Positions 42,232 to 50,839 of a stretch of 64,000 nt of DNA are shown in pieces. Positions within the stretch are counted from its first letter, which is position 1, and every line of letters starts with the position of its first letter. Source of the stretch: Allobosea sp. AAP35 (GTDB lineage Bacteria > Pseudomonadota > Alphaproteobacteria > Rhizobiales > Beijerinckiaceae). The stretch is from positions 62,001-126,000 of the forward strand of contig NZ_LJHQ01000024.1 in assembly GCF_001295925.1 (NCBI RefSeq). Reading direction: 5' to 3'. The notes beneath the pieces are model-generated. The model made no database searches and was not told where the DNA came from. It worked only from the letters and a program-made list of their open reading frames with translations. Made by a program: the position numbers and the translations under genes.

Positions 42232-43184
42232 GGTTCGGGTGCCCTGTCCGGCGGGCCGGCGACGAGAAGGGCCAGCGTACCGGCGATCGAGAGCGTCAAC
42301 GCCGCCTCGATGCCGACGATCAGCGGCTTGGCGATGGCCTCCGGATAGGACAGGAACCCTTGCGCGACCGCGACGCCAAGGAAGCCGACCAGAACGAACA
42401 GCGCCGGCCCGCCCGCGAGCATCACCCGCAGCGCTCGCGCCTGCGTCGGTGGCGCGGGGCGCAGCCCCGCCAGCATGACGAGCAGCGCCATCGCGGCCAG
42501 GATGGTGCCGGCCTGGAAGGTCCCGCCCGGGAGATCCGCGCCGACCCAGACCTCATAGACCGCGATCAGCACGCCGAAGGGGGGCAGCACCCGCGCCAGA
42601 AAGACCAGCGGCTCCGGCACTACGGCCGGCTGAAGTTGCGAGGCCCCGCCCCAGGCGGCGTCGCGGCTCAGCGACCAGACGCCGACCAAGGCGAGGATCA
42701 GCACAATCTTCTCCAGCAGCGTGTCGATGGCGCGATAGGCCAGCAGCACGGCGGTGACCGGATTGCCGAGCCCCGTCGTCTCCAGCGACGCGACCGCCTG
42801 ATGCGCGAGGCTCGGCGCCGGTTGGGGAAAGGCGAGCACGACCGCCGTCAGGGCCAGAGTGACGAGGCCGCAGGCGATCGCCGGGACGAGCCAGCGCCGT
42901 GGCTCGGGCGCAACCGGAGGCGGGGGCGCGGCATGGCGGGCCAGATGGGCATGCGCCCGCAGCAGCAGCATGCCGGTCAACCCGCCGCCGATCGCGGCCT
43001 CGGTCAGCGCGACATCGACCGAGGCCAGCCGCGCCCAGCCGATGCCGAGCAGCAGGCCAAACGCGATGAAGGCGAGGATCGCGCCGCGGCCATCGCGGGT
43101 CACGACGACATGCAGCGCCAGCGCGATCAGCCCCGCGACCAGCGCGATGTCGAAGAGAAGGCTGATGGACCAGAAAAGGCTCAT
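42228..43184 (-). CDS. mrpB: Mrp-type antiporter subunit B fused to MbhD/MbhE (MrpA C-terminal part)
   Basis: The 318-residue protein joins three small domains: an N-terminal MbhD/DUF4040 region (about residues 1-80; SVDVALTEAAIGGGLTGMLLL), an MbhE-like region (about 95-180) and the MnhB domain (about 195-318; LPPFGVLIAVYEVWVGADLPGGTFQAG). In standard seven-gene Mrp operons the first two belong to MrpA. The ATG at 43184 overlaps mrpG by 4 bp. This split is known from group-2-like Mrp and hydrogenase-linked modules. Confidence 0.85.
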   Translation of the reverse strand: MSLFWSISLLFDIALVAGLIALALHVVVTRDGRGAILAFIAFGLLLGIGWARLASVDVALTEAAIGGGLTGMLLLRAHAHLARHAAPPPPVAPEPRRWLVPAIACGLVTLALTAVVLAFPQPAPSLAHQAVASLETTGLGNPVTAVLLAYRAIDTLLEKIVLILALVGVWSLSRDAAWGGASQLQPAVVPEPLVFLARVLPPFGVLIAVYEVWVGADLPGGTFQAGTILAAMALLVMLAGLRPAPPTQARALRVMLAGGPALFVLVGFLGVAVAQGFLSYPEAIAKPLIVGIEAALTLSIAGTLALLVAGPPDRAPEP

Positions 43185-43474
43185 GCCTGCGGCTTCCGGC
43201 GCGCGGCGATGCCGGCGATCAGCTGGCTCGCGGTGGCGGCCGAGAGCTGCGCCAGAAGCCAGATGCAGATGAGCTTGACCCCGCCCATCAGGCTCGCCTG
43301 CTGCGGCAGCAGTCCGAGCACGATCAGGCCAAGCCCCAGACTGTCGGCCTTGCTCAGCGCATGCAGGCGGCTGAGCGTATCGGGAAAGCGCAGCAGCCCG
43401 AGTGTTCCCGCCAGGAACAGGATGGCGCCGGCAACGGCGCAGACCAGAGTGAACGCGTCCGCCAGCCCCATCAC
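43181..43474 (-). CDS. mrpG: Mrp-type antiporter subunit G
   Basis: The 97-residue protein has three membrane helices and the MnhG motif TLGLLRFPDTLSRLHALSKADSLG. It overlaps mrpF and mrpB by 4 bp each. MrpG is needed for assembly of the antiporter complex. Confidence 0.92.
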   Translation of the reverse strand: MMGLADAFTLVCAVAGAILFLAGTLGLLRFPDTLSRLHALSKADSLGLGLIVLGLLPQQASLMGGVKLICIWLLAQLSAATASQLIAGIAARRKPQA

Positions 43475-43758
43475 GACGGCTCGTCCGGTTTCGCGATCCC
43501 GTCGTTTGGTTCACCCTCCCCCAGCGTGAACGCGGCACAGGAGAACGCCGACAGCAGGACCAGCAACAAGGCGACATCGGCGAGCGCCGGCTGCGCGGTG
43601 GCCGCGCCGAGCAGGAGCAGCGTCGCGCCGCCGCCCGTTCCGAGCAGCTGCACCGCCATCAGTTTTTCGATCGCGATCTCCGAGCGCAGCACGATCGCGA
43701 GCCCAGCCGCGCCGACCAGCAGAACGAAGAGGGCAATGAGGGTCAGGCTCTCAGCCAC
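43471..43758 (-). CDS. mrpF: Mrp-type antiporter subunit F
   Basis: The 95-residue protein has three membrane helices (ALFVLLVGAAGLAIVL, EKLMAVQLLGTGGGATLLLLG, ADVALLLVLLSAFSCAAF), matching MnhF. The GTG at 43758 is preferred because the family starts there; a longer frame to 43809 only adds residues antisense to nothing conserved. It overlaps mrpE by 8 bp and mrpG by 4 bp. Confidence 0.85.
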   Translation of the reverse strand: MAESLTLIALFVLLVGAAGLAIVLRSEIAIEKLMAVQLLGTGGGATLLLLGAATAQPALADVALLLVLLSAFSCAAFTLGEGEPNDGIAKPDEPS

Positions 43759-44257
43759 CAGCGCGCACTCCCGGCAGGATGCGCAGGAACGCCGCCTCGT
43801 CGGCCGCAAGCTCGGCCGTGACGGCTGCGTCGCTGTCGAGGCAATGCACCAGCATGTCGCCGCTGGTCGCGCAGGACACGGGCAGCTTGCCCGGCTGAAG
43901 GCTCATCACCGCGCAGAGCGCGCTCTGCGCCAGACCGGGCCGCAGGCTCGCCCGATAGGTCACGAGACCGGGCTTCATGACGATGTCGCGGGCAAAGGCG
44001 CGCCGGGCGACATCCACCCCCGCCACCACCGCCTGCGGCAGGAAGCGCAGGATGAAGCGCAGGAGCCCCGTCAGCGACAGCCGTCCATCGATTGGCCAGA
44101 GCGGGATGCTGGCCCATGCCGCCGCCACCCCTGCGACAAGGCCGACCGGCATGTCCTTGGGCGCCGTGCCGATCAGGACGAGCCAAAGCAGAAAGAAGCC
44201 GATCCCGCGACCCAGAAGGGTCCCCATCAGCCGAGGCGACGTCACCAGGCTGCTCAT
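43751..44257 (-). CDS. mrpE: Mrp-type antiporter subunit E
   Basis: The 168-residue subunit begins the antiporter operon. Two or three N-terminal helices precede a cytoplasmic domain with MKPGLVTYRASLRPGLAQSALCAVMSLQPGKLPV, which matches MnhE. The ATG at 44257 gives the standard N-terminus. The order E-F-G-B-C-D-D/A differs from the common A-B-C-D-E-F-G order and fits the split-MrpA type. Confidence 0.9.
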   Translation of the reverse strand: MSSLVTSPRLMGTLLGRGIGFFLLWLVLIGTAPKDMPVGLVAGVAAAWASIPLWPIDGRLSLTGLLRFILRFLPQAVVAGVDVARRAFARDIVMKPGLVTYRASLRPGLAQSALCAVMSLQPGKLPVSCATSGDMLVHCLDSDAAVTAELAADEAAFLRILPGVRAGG

Positions 44258-44606
44258 GACAAACGAGCCTTGCCGATCCTGTGACGTCGCGAGGCTGCGA
44301 GCCTGCCGTGCCAGCGAGCAGAAGAAAGCAAACGACGAGATGACAATAAACAGCGCTCACTGGCGCTGCGATGTCTTTCCAGTTCCATTGGAAAGGGCCA
44401 TCTCTTGTTCGATTGACAGGTATGATCTTGCTTTGATTATCCGCAATAAGGTAGCATCCGTATCCGTGTCGGGCATCTGCCGCCTGTCTCAGTTCTGTGC
44501 TGGCCGTCCCATTTTGGCGGGGGCCGATCTAGGTTTCGTCGATGCTCGCTGCCTGCCGTCTCGAAGAGTTTTCCCTCTGGCTACCGTGCCCGACGGCACT
44601 GCGCCA
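44258..44606. other. Divergent promoter region between the Mrp operon and the phosphoesterase gene
   Basis: No gene is supported in this 349-bp gap, which is lower in GC than its surroundings. It holds two inverted repeats, CAGCGC-TCACTG-GCGCTG (44351-44368) and CTTTCCA-GTTCCAT-TGGAAAG (44375-44395), just upstream of a likely + strand promoter at 44413. They are placed where a regulator of both directions would bind. Confidence 0.45.
44413..44441 (+). promoter_or_regulatory. Candidate sigma-70-type promoter for the phosphoesterase gene
   Basis: TTGACA (44413-44418), a 17-bp spacer and ATTATC (44436-44441) form a good -35 and a weaker -10. Transcription would start near 44449, giving a ~160-nt leader before the ATG at 44607. 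Confidence 0.4.
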
Positions 44607-46340
44607 ATGCTGATCGAGCCGCGACGTGGCGACGCCGAGGACGACGCGAGCAGTACCAAGACGCATTCCCTGCTCGCCATAGCCGGCACGCTTCTGGGCG
44701 AGATCAACCTGCCCAAGCTCGCGCTGGCCTGGATCATCCTGGTTCTGGTGCCCGGCATCCTGCTCGGCGTCGCGCCGCTGGTGGTGACTGCCTGGTATGA
44801 CGATGTCGCCGACCGGATCCTGGCGCTGGCCGGCCTCGGGCCGATCCTGCTGCTGGGGCTGGTCGCCGCCATCGGCTGGTTTGGCCTGCGGCCCCTGTTT
44901 CGGGCTGCCGAACGCAGCTTCTGGTCGCTGATTTCGCTCGCGGTCCAGCCGGGCTATGTGCTGGCGCGGGAGGGCCTGCGCCATCTCGCCGAGCGCTTCC
45001 TCCCGCTGGATGCCAGCGAGGACCGCCGCGCACGCTTGCGCGGATTGACCGCATTCGCGGCCGGCCTCGGGGCTGCGCTTATCGCTCTGGCCATCGCGGC
45101 GGCCGTCTGGCCGGCGACGCGCTGGTCCGGCGAGATCGCCGATCTCGGCCAGCCCTGGCGCATCCTCGGCCCGTCCCTGGCCAATACCGCGGTCGTCATG
45201 AGCGCCTATTTCGCCGGCGCCGCGTTGGTCTGGGGCGTTGCGGATGCGAGCATGTCGCAGCCGCGCAATCTTGTGGACTTCGACGATCCGGCCCTGTCCT
45301 CGCAGGTGTGGCGCGTCGCGCATCTCTCCGACATCCATGTCGTCGGCGAGCGTTACGGCTTTCGCATCGAGAGCGGTCGCGCCGGCCCGCGTGGCAATGA
45401 ACGCCTGCACGCCGCGCTGGAGCGGCTTGCGGGCATCCATGCCGCCGCGCCGCTCGATCTCGTGCTGATCACCGGCGACATGACCGATGCCGGCCGCTCG
45501 GCCGAATGGGCGGAATTTTTGGACGCTCTCGCCCGCTATCCCGAATTGGCCGCACTGACCCTGATCCTGCCCGGCAATCACGACGTCAACATCGTCGATC
45601 GCGCCAATCCAGCGCGGCTTGAGCTGCCCGGAAGCCCCGGCAAGCGCCTGCGCCAGATGCGGACGCTGTCGGTGACCGAGGCCGTGCAGGGCGGGCGCGT
45701 CCATGTCGTCGACAAGACGGCGGGGGTGATCGGCCAGACGCTGTCGCAGCATCTGGCGCCCCATCGCGCGGCGATCGCGGCCTTCGCCGATGCCGGGGGC
45801 TTGCGCCTGTCGCGTGGGCTGTCGGCGATCTGGGAGGCGTCCTTTCCAATGGTGCTGCCGCCGGCCGAGCCGGATGGACTCGGCGTCGTGCTGCTGAACT
45901 CGAATGCGGAGACGCATTTCTCCTTCACCAACGCGCTCGGTTTGGTCGCGGAAGAGGATATGCAGGCGATGCTGGTGGCGCTGGCGCAGTATCCCCGCGC
46001 GCGCTTCATCATCGCGCTGCATCACCATCCGGTCGAGTATCCGCAGCAGGCCAAGGCCTTCTCGGAGCGGATCGGCACCGCGCTGATCAATGGCAGCCGC
46101 TTCATCCGCCTGCTCAAGCCGCAGGCGCATCGGCTCGTCGCGATGCATGGCCATCGCCATATCGACTGGATCGGCCGCTGCGGCCCGCTGCGCATCGCCT
46201 CGGCGCCATCCCCGGTCATGGAGGCGACAAATGACGAGCCGACCGCGTTCTACATCCACCATCTCGGCGCGGGCGCCGATGGCAGCCTTGCGATGATGGC
46301 GCCAGAGCGGGTCGAGATCCGGCCGACCGCCGGCGCTTGA
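44607..46340 (+). CDS. Membrane-anchored metallophosphoesterase
   Basis: The 577-residue protein has three or more N-terminal membrane segments (about residues 35-195) and a calcineurin-like phosphoesterase domain (about 235-560). The metal-binding motifs are in order: LSDIHVVG (D-x-H), LITGDMTDAG (G-D), LPGNHDVN (G-N-H-D), ALHHHP and MHGHRH. Members cleave phosphomono- or diesters, cyclic nucleotides or lipid phosphates. The ATG at 44607 is preferred; a GTG at 44586 is also in frame, and neither has a strong ribosome-binding site. The longer open frame upstream is antisense to mrpE. It converges on the AI-2E gene with 24 bp between them. Confidence 0.82.
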   Translation: MLIEPRRGDAEDDASSTKTHSLLAIAGTLLGEINLPKLALAWIILVLVPGILLGVAPLVVTAWYDDVADRILALAGLGPILLLGLVAAIGWFGLRPLFRAAERSFWSLISLAVQPGYVLAREGLRHLAERFLPLDASEDRRARLRGLTAFAAGLGAALIALAIAAAVWPATRWSGEIADLGQPWRILGPSLANTAVVMSAYFAGAALVWGVADASMSQPRNLVDFDDPALSSQVWRVAHLSDIHVVGERYGFRIESGRAGPRGNERLHAALERLAGIHAAAPLDLVLITGDMTDAGRSAEWAEFLDALARYPELAALTLILPGNHDVNIVDRANPARLELPGSPGKRLRQMRTLSVTEAVQGGRVHVVDKTAGVIGQTLSQHLAPHRAAIAAFADAGGLRLSRGLSAIWEASFPMVLPPAEPDGLGVVLLNSNAETHFSFTNALGLVAEEDMQAMLVALAQYPRARFIIALHHHPVEYPQQAKAFSERIGTALINGSRFIRLLKPQAHRLVAMHGHRHIDWIGRCGPLRIASAPSPVMEATNDEPTAFYIHHLGAGADGSLAMMAPERVEIRPTAGA

Positions 46341-46364
46341 AGCGATGTGTTTAGGCTCGCTCCG

Positions 46365-47429
46365 TCAGACCTTGACGACGTCGATGGCCGGCACCGGCTC
46401 GGGGGCCCCCGCGCCGAACAGTTCCGCGACCCAGAGGCTCGCGGGATGCTGGGCGCAGAAGGTCAGCAGCGCGATCGTGACGGGTACGCCGATGAAGGCC
46501 CCGAACACGCCCCAGAGATAGGCCCAGAAGAACACCGCGAACAGCACCAGCGTCGGCGACATCGAGAGCGCGCTGCCGGCGACGCGCGGCTCGATATAGC
46601 TGCCGACGACGAACTGGATCAGGTTCAGGCAGGCGAAGACTGCCACCACCGCCTCCCAGGAGCCGAACTGCGTCATCGCGAACAGCGTCGGGAAGACGGT
46701 CGCCACCAGCGGCCCAAGGAAGGGGATGTAGTTCAGCGAAAACGCGATGAAGCCCCATTCCGCCGCCAAAGGCAGGCCCACGATCGTGGCAAAGCCCCAG
46801 ACCAGCAGGCCGGTGATCACGCTCATCACGGTGCGCACCATCATGTAGCGATGCAGCTTGTCAGCGGTCTGCATGCTGCCGCGCAGCAAGACGTCGCCGA
46901 CCACGCGGTTGCGCATGGCCCGGAGCTTGCGGCCGAAATCCTCGACCTCGAGCAGGCCGAGAATGACATAGACCAGCACCACCAGCCAGAAGCTCATCGT
47001 CGTGTTCAGCCGTCCGCTGATCGTCTGCGCCATGCGCAGCATCCAGGCGACGTTGAAATTCTCCGCCCAGAGCCCGGTCACGGCGATGCCATGACCCTCC
47101 AGCCAGAGCGTGGCTTGGTCGTAGAACTGCTGGAAGCGGGCCGCATCGGCGGCGATCCACCGTCCGACGCGGCCAAACGCCCAGACGATCAGCGAACCGA
47201 AGGCGACGAAGGCCAGCACCATCACCACGATGCTGATCGCCAGCGCCAGCATGTGCGGCAGGAAGCCCTGCAGGCTGCGCTGCAGCGGCCAGACCAGCGC
47301 GATGATGAACAGCGCAAACGCCACGGGTGCGAAGACGGAGCTGGCGATCGACAAGGCCGCGACCACAAGGATGATCGCGATCAGCACCTGCGCGCCTTGA
47401 TGGATCCTGCTGGTGGGCATCCCGCTCAC
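46365..47429 (-). CDS. AI-2E family (TqsA/YdiK-like) membrane transporter
   Basis: The 354-residue protein has about eight hydrophobic segments and the AI-2E/PF01594 pattern: an N-terminal helix pair, a long amphipathic middle (about 85-150) and GFIAFSLNYIPFLGPLVATVFPTLFAM followed by QFVVGSYIEPRVAGSALSMSP near the C-terminus. Members are linked to autoinducer-2 export, Na+/H+ exchange or small-molecule efflux, so the cargo is unknown. It overlaps the patatin gene by 4 bp. Confidence 0.9.
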   Translation of the reverse strand: MSGMPTSRIHQGAQVLIAIILVVAALSIASSVFAPVAFALFIIALVWPLQRSLQGFLPHMLALAISIVVMVLAFVAFGSLIVWAFGRVGRWIAADAARFQQFYDQATLWLEGHGIAVTGLWAENFNVAWMLRMAQTISGRLNTTMSFWLVVLVYVILGLLEVEDFGRKLRAMRNRVVGDVLLRGSMQTADKLHRYMMVRTVMSVITGLLVWGFATIVGLPLAAEWGFIAFSLNYIPFLGPLVATVFPTLFAMTQFGSWEAVVAVFACLNLIQFVVGSYIEPRVAGSALSMSPTLVLFAVFFWAYLWGVFGAFIGVPVTIALLTFCAQHPASLWVAELFGAGAPEPVPAIDVVKV

Positions 47430-48493
47430 ACGCCCTGCGTCAGTTCATTGAGGTCGAGCGTCGAACGCTGGCCGAGATCGTCCCTGTGCGCGCGGTAGAA
47501 GGCTTCCGCCGACTGCCGCCCCTCGGTGCGCAGCATGGTCAGGAACTCCCATTCCGCGTTGAGCTTCGAGGAATAGCCGAGCTCTGCCATCCTGTCGCTG
47601 GTGACGCGGTGGAGCCGCATCCCGGCCCAGCGCGCGCCCTCACGGTCCTTCGGGTTGGCGCTGTTGCGCAGCAGCGCCATCATCCTGAGTTCCTTCAGCA
47701 GGACGCTGTTGAACGAGACCTCGTTCAGCCGGTTCAGGATGTCGCGCGCGGTCGTCGGCGTGCCCGGCCGCTCGACCGGGTTGATCTGGACCAGGATGGT
47801 ATCAAGCGCGTCGCTCTCCTGAATCAGCGGCGTCATCGTCGGGTTGCCGGAATAACCGCCGTCCCAATAGCCGTCGCCGTCGATCTCGACCGCCTGGAAC
47901 AAGGTCGGCAGGCAGGCCGAGGCCAGCAGCACCTGCGGCGTGATCTCTGCGTTACGGAAGACGCGGCCGCGCCCGGTGCGGACATTGGTCGCGGTGACGA
48001 AGAGCTTGATCGGCCCTTCCGCCAGCGCCTCGAAATCGATCACCTCGGCCAGGATGTCGGCCAGCGGGTTCGCCCCGCCGGGATTGAGGCTGTAGGGCGA
48101 CACGACGCGGGACATCATGTCCATGGCGACGAAGAGCGGCGAATTGTCGAGCGTCCAGCGCCCGAGCAGGACATCGAGCGGGCTGCGTTGGAACGGGCTG
48201 AAGCGCGCGGCCTCCGAGGTCTTGCGCCAGAACGCCTCCAGCGCCAGCCTTGCGCCCTCGCGGCCGGCCTTGGCGAAGCCCGAAGCCAGCACGGCGGCGT
48301 TCATCGCGCCGGCCGATGTGCCGGAGATCGCGCTGATCGTCAGCCAGTCCTCCTCCAGAATGCGGTCGAGCACGCCCCAGGTGAAGGCGCCATGCGCGCC
48401 GCCGCCCTGGAGCGCGAGATCGATGGTCAGCGGCGTGCGACCGTCGAGGTCCGCCCCGCCGATCGCCTCTTTCGTCTTGGCAGCCTTGCTCAC
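47426..48493 (-). CDS. Patatin-like phospholipase
   Basis: The 355-residue protein has the complete patatin catalytic set: oxyanion loop GGGAHGAF (about residues 31-38), nucleophile Ser60 in GTSAG, and the catalytic aspartate in YWDGGYSGNP (about 207). No signal peptide is seen, so it acts in the cytoplasm or at the membrane inner face, hydrolysing acyl ester bonds. Its stop overlaps the AI-2E transporter start by 4 bp. A link between lipid turnover and the neighbouring membrane proteins is possible but inferred. Confidence 0.9.
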   Translation of the reverse strand: MSKAAKTKEAIGGADLDGRTPLTIDLALQGGGAHGAFTWGVLDRILEEDWLTISAISGTSAGAMNAAVLASGFAKAGREGARLALEAFWRKTSEAARFSPFQRSPLDVLLGRWTLDNSPLFVAMDMMSRVVSPYSLNPGGANPLADILAEVIDFEALAEGPIKLFVTATNVRTGRGRVFRNAEITPQVLLASACLPTLFQAVEIDGDGYWDGGYSGNPTMTPLIQESDALDTILVQINPVERPGTPTTARDILNRLNEVSFNSVLLKELRMMALLRNSANPKDREGARWAGMRLHRVTSDRMAELGYSSKLNAEWEFLTMLRTEGRQSAEAFYRAHRDDLGQRSTLDLNELTQGV

Positions 48494-48526
48494 CTGTCAC
48501 CCCCGCAGCGTTGCATCACGGCCCGA

Positions 48527-50266
48527 TCATGTCGATTTCACCAGGCCGGAAAAGCCCGCGACCGCCAGCAGGCTGAGCGCCCACCCGATGATCGCCTGGA
48601 AATAGAAGTAGTTGATCGCGACCCTGCCATGACGGCCGATCGGATCCGGCCGCCAGAAGGATTTCTGGCCGAGATCGAGCACGGGCAAAAGCGTGTCGAG
48701 CGAGTAGAACCAGGGGTTGAATGCGGGGTAGCTCGAGGCTTCGCCCTGCTCGCGATAGCAGGCGAGCTGCGTCTGGCCCGGCGCCGCGCGTCCTGGCGCG
48801 GCTTGCGGCGGCGCGCCGAGCAACCGTTGCTGCGTGCGCTCGACGCCGCATAGCGTCCATTCCGGCGCGCGCAGCACGACGGCGCTGTTGGGCTTGAAGG
48901 CCCCCGCCGCCTCGGCCATGCCGAAGATGCCGACGCCCAGGAGCCAGAACAGGATCAGCCAGACGAAGGCGAGCAGCGGCTGGCGGCCATAGACCAGCGT
49001 CGCGGCCAGGAAGCCGTCGGTCAGCGTCAACGCTGCGCGCCAGAGTGGATTTTTCGCCCGCGCCCGCCGCGCCCGCCGCTGCAGCCGCTCCTTGACGATC
49101 AGGACGGCGCGCGCATCCTCGCCATGGCCCATCTCGCGGAACACGGCGGCGAGCTGCTCGTAGGGCTGCGGCCAGAAATCCTCGCCCCAGCGTTCGGGCG
49201 CCTGGCGCGAGAGCCAGTCGAGCCGGCTTGCCGCATCGACGGGGGCGGCGATGAAGGCGCCGTAGCGGCAGCGGTTGAGCAGCAGTTCACCGTGCGCCGG
49301 CCAGGACGCCACCTCGTCATGGATGGTGCCGATCGAGGCGCCGGTCATCGACAGGGCACCCGTGACGGACGCCTCGCCGCGCAGGAAGAAAGCGCCCTTG
49401 ACCGACGCGCGGCTAAGGTCGAGCGCCATCGCGCCGGCGTTGTTCAGCGTCGCGCCGCTGCAATCGAGATCGCCGCCGGTCACGCAGGCGATAAGCCGCA
49501 CCTCGCCCTCGGTCCGGGCCCGTCGCAGCACGACGCTGCCGCCGAACTCGGCCTCGGACCCATCGATGGCCAGGCTCTCGACGCCCTCGATCAGCGCACC
49601 GGCGCCATCGAGATCGGCCGCGATCCGCGCGCCCGCCAAGCCGATCGAGCCGCGCAGGATCGCGCCCCGGATGAGGAGATTGCGCAGTTCGATCGCATCG
49701 GCGTCGATGGCATGGCCGCTGGCGACGCGGATCGTCGCGCCATCGCATTCAAGGTTTCCGCCCAGCCGCGACTGCGCGATGGCGATCTCGCCATTCACCT
49801 GCGCGCCGCGCAGATAGACGCCGCCACGCGCTTCCAGACGTTCAGCCTCGAGCCCGGGCAGCGAGGACCCGTCGAGGAAGAGCCGGTTGATGATCGCCGC
49901 GCGCAGGATCGGCGTCGCCTCGAAATGGCAGTCGATCAGCCCGATGTCGCGGAAGACATGGCAGGCTTCGAGATCGAGCGTGTCGACGATCCAGGCGCCG
50001 GTGATGCGGATGCCCTTCTCATGGGGACGGCAACCCGGTTCGCCGCCGAGCATCAGGAACCGCAGAAAGGCGGCCCTGACGACTCGGCTTGGATCGGGGG
50101 CTGTCGGCCGGCTGCCGTCGCCGAGGCGGTCATAGGTGCCGCTGAGCAGCCGGGCGACGACCTCCTCCTCCGCCGGGAGCAGCGGCTGGAAGTCGGCGAG
50201 CCTGGCGGTCGCGAGCGCCCATTGCGTTCGCTCCGCCATCGGGCCGCCGGCTCCGGGGCCGATCAT
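48527..50266 (-). CDS. Beta-helix (pentapeptide/bactofilin-like) protein with C-terminal membrane anchors
   Basis: The 579-residue protein has a long right-handed beta-helix-like repeat region (about residues 85-385), with ~20-residue turns such as LRGAQVNGEIAIAQSRLGGN and LIRGAILRGSIGLAGARIAA. A basic linker (ERLQRRARRARAKN) and two strongly hydrophobic segments near the C-terminus (about 450-475 and 550-575) follow. No enzyme motif is seen. Homologues are often misnamed oxidoreductases. The ATG at 50266 overlaps the upstream DUF1269-type gene (ATGA), so the two are translationally coupled; an ATG at 50239 is an alternative. Function unknown; it may be a membrane-tethered scaffold. Confidence 0.68.
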   Translation of the reverse strand: MIGPGAGGPMAERTQWALATARLADFQPLLPAEEEVVARLLSGTYDRLGDGSRPTAPDPSRVVRAAFLRFLMLGGEPGCRPHEKGIRITGAWIVDTLDLEACHVFRDIGLIDCHFEATPILRAAIINRLFLDGSSLPGLEAERLEARGGVYLRGAQVNGEIAIAQSRLGGNLECDGATIRVASGHAIDADAIELRNLLIRGAILRGSIGLAGARIAADLDGAGALIEGVESLAIDGSEAEFGGSVVLRRARTEGEVRLIACVTGGDLDCSGATLNNAGAMALDLSRASVKGAFFLRGEASVTGALSMTGASIGTIHDEVASWPAHGELLLNRCRYGAFIAAPVDAASRLDWLSRQAPERWGEDFWPQPYEQLAAVFREMGHGEDARAVLIVKERLQRRARRARAKNPLWRAALTLTDGFLAATLVYGRQPLLAFVWLILFWLLGVGIFGMAEAAGAFKPNSAVVLRAPEWTLCGVERTQQRLLGAPPQAAPGRAAPGQTQLACYREQGEASSYPAFNPWFYSLDTLLPVLDLGQKSFWRPDPIGRHGRVAINYFYFQAIIGWALSLLAVAGFSGLVKST

Positions 50267-50781
50267 GTCGCAGCCGGCGTCACCGTCTCGCCAGGCGCCG
50301 CGGCGGCGAGCGCCTCGCGGAGCGCCGCTTCCTTGGTCTCGTCGAAGGAGGTGCTCATCAACGTGCCGCCGCTGCCGCGCAGATCGGCAAGCACCTTGTC
50401 GGTCGTCATTTTCCGGATCAGCAGGAACAGCCCCGCCGTGCCCGGCTGCAGCGCGGCGGCGGCGTCTTTCATGAACTGGTCGTTGATGCCGACATCGGTC
50501 AGCTTGCCGCCCAGCGCGCCCGAAGCCGCGCCCAGCGCCGTGCCCAGAAGCGGCGCCATGAAGATGAAGCCGATCAGCGTGCCCCACAGCGCGCCTGAGG
50601 CCGCGCCCGTCGTGGTCAGGTTGATCAGCTGGTTGAGCTTGATCTGCCCGGCCTCGTCCTTGACCACGACGACGGCGTCGCCGAGCTCGATCAGATATTC
50701 GCGCTGCATTGCCAGGATCTTCTGGCGGACCTCCTCGGCCTTCTGCTCGGTCGGGAAGGCGATGAAGACCAGATCGCTCAT
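50263..50781 (-). CDS. DUF1269-family membrane protein
   Basis: The 172-residue protein begins with a ferredoxin-like cytosolic part (VFIAFPTEQKAEEVRQKIL). A glycine-rich hydrophobic hairpin follows (about 57-95; GALWGTLIGFIFMAPLLGTALGAASGALGGKL, quoted only in part as GALWGTLIGFIFMAPLLG), then a second soluble part with LFLLIRKMTTDKVLADL. This is the DUF1269 pattern; such proteins are often stress-induced, but no activity is known. The ATG at 50781 removes an upstream antisense frame. It is coupled to the beta-helix gene. Confidence 0.78.
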   Translation of the reverse strand: MSDLVFIAFPTEQKAEEVRQKILAMQREYLIELGDAVVVVKDEAGQIKLNQLINLTTTGAASGALWGTLIGFIFMAPLLGTALGAASGALGGKLTDVGINDQFMKDAAAALQPGTAGLFLLIRKMTTDKVLADLRGSGGTLMSTSFDETKEAALREALAAAAPGETVTPAAT

Positions 50782-50839
50782 GGACGTTATCCTTGTGTTG
50801 AAAGGGACAGTCGCCGCGTCGGCGAAGATGCCGGTCGGC

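Noticed and set aside
40262..42478. A 738-residue + strand frame opposite the Mrp genes
   Set aside because: Extremely rich in Arg, Gln, His and Asp, with no membrane segments; the opposite strand has contiguous 4-bp-overlapping antiporter genes.
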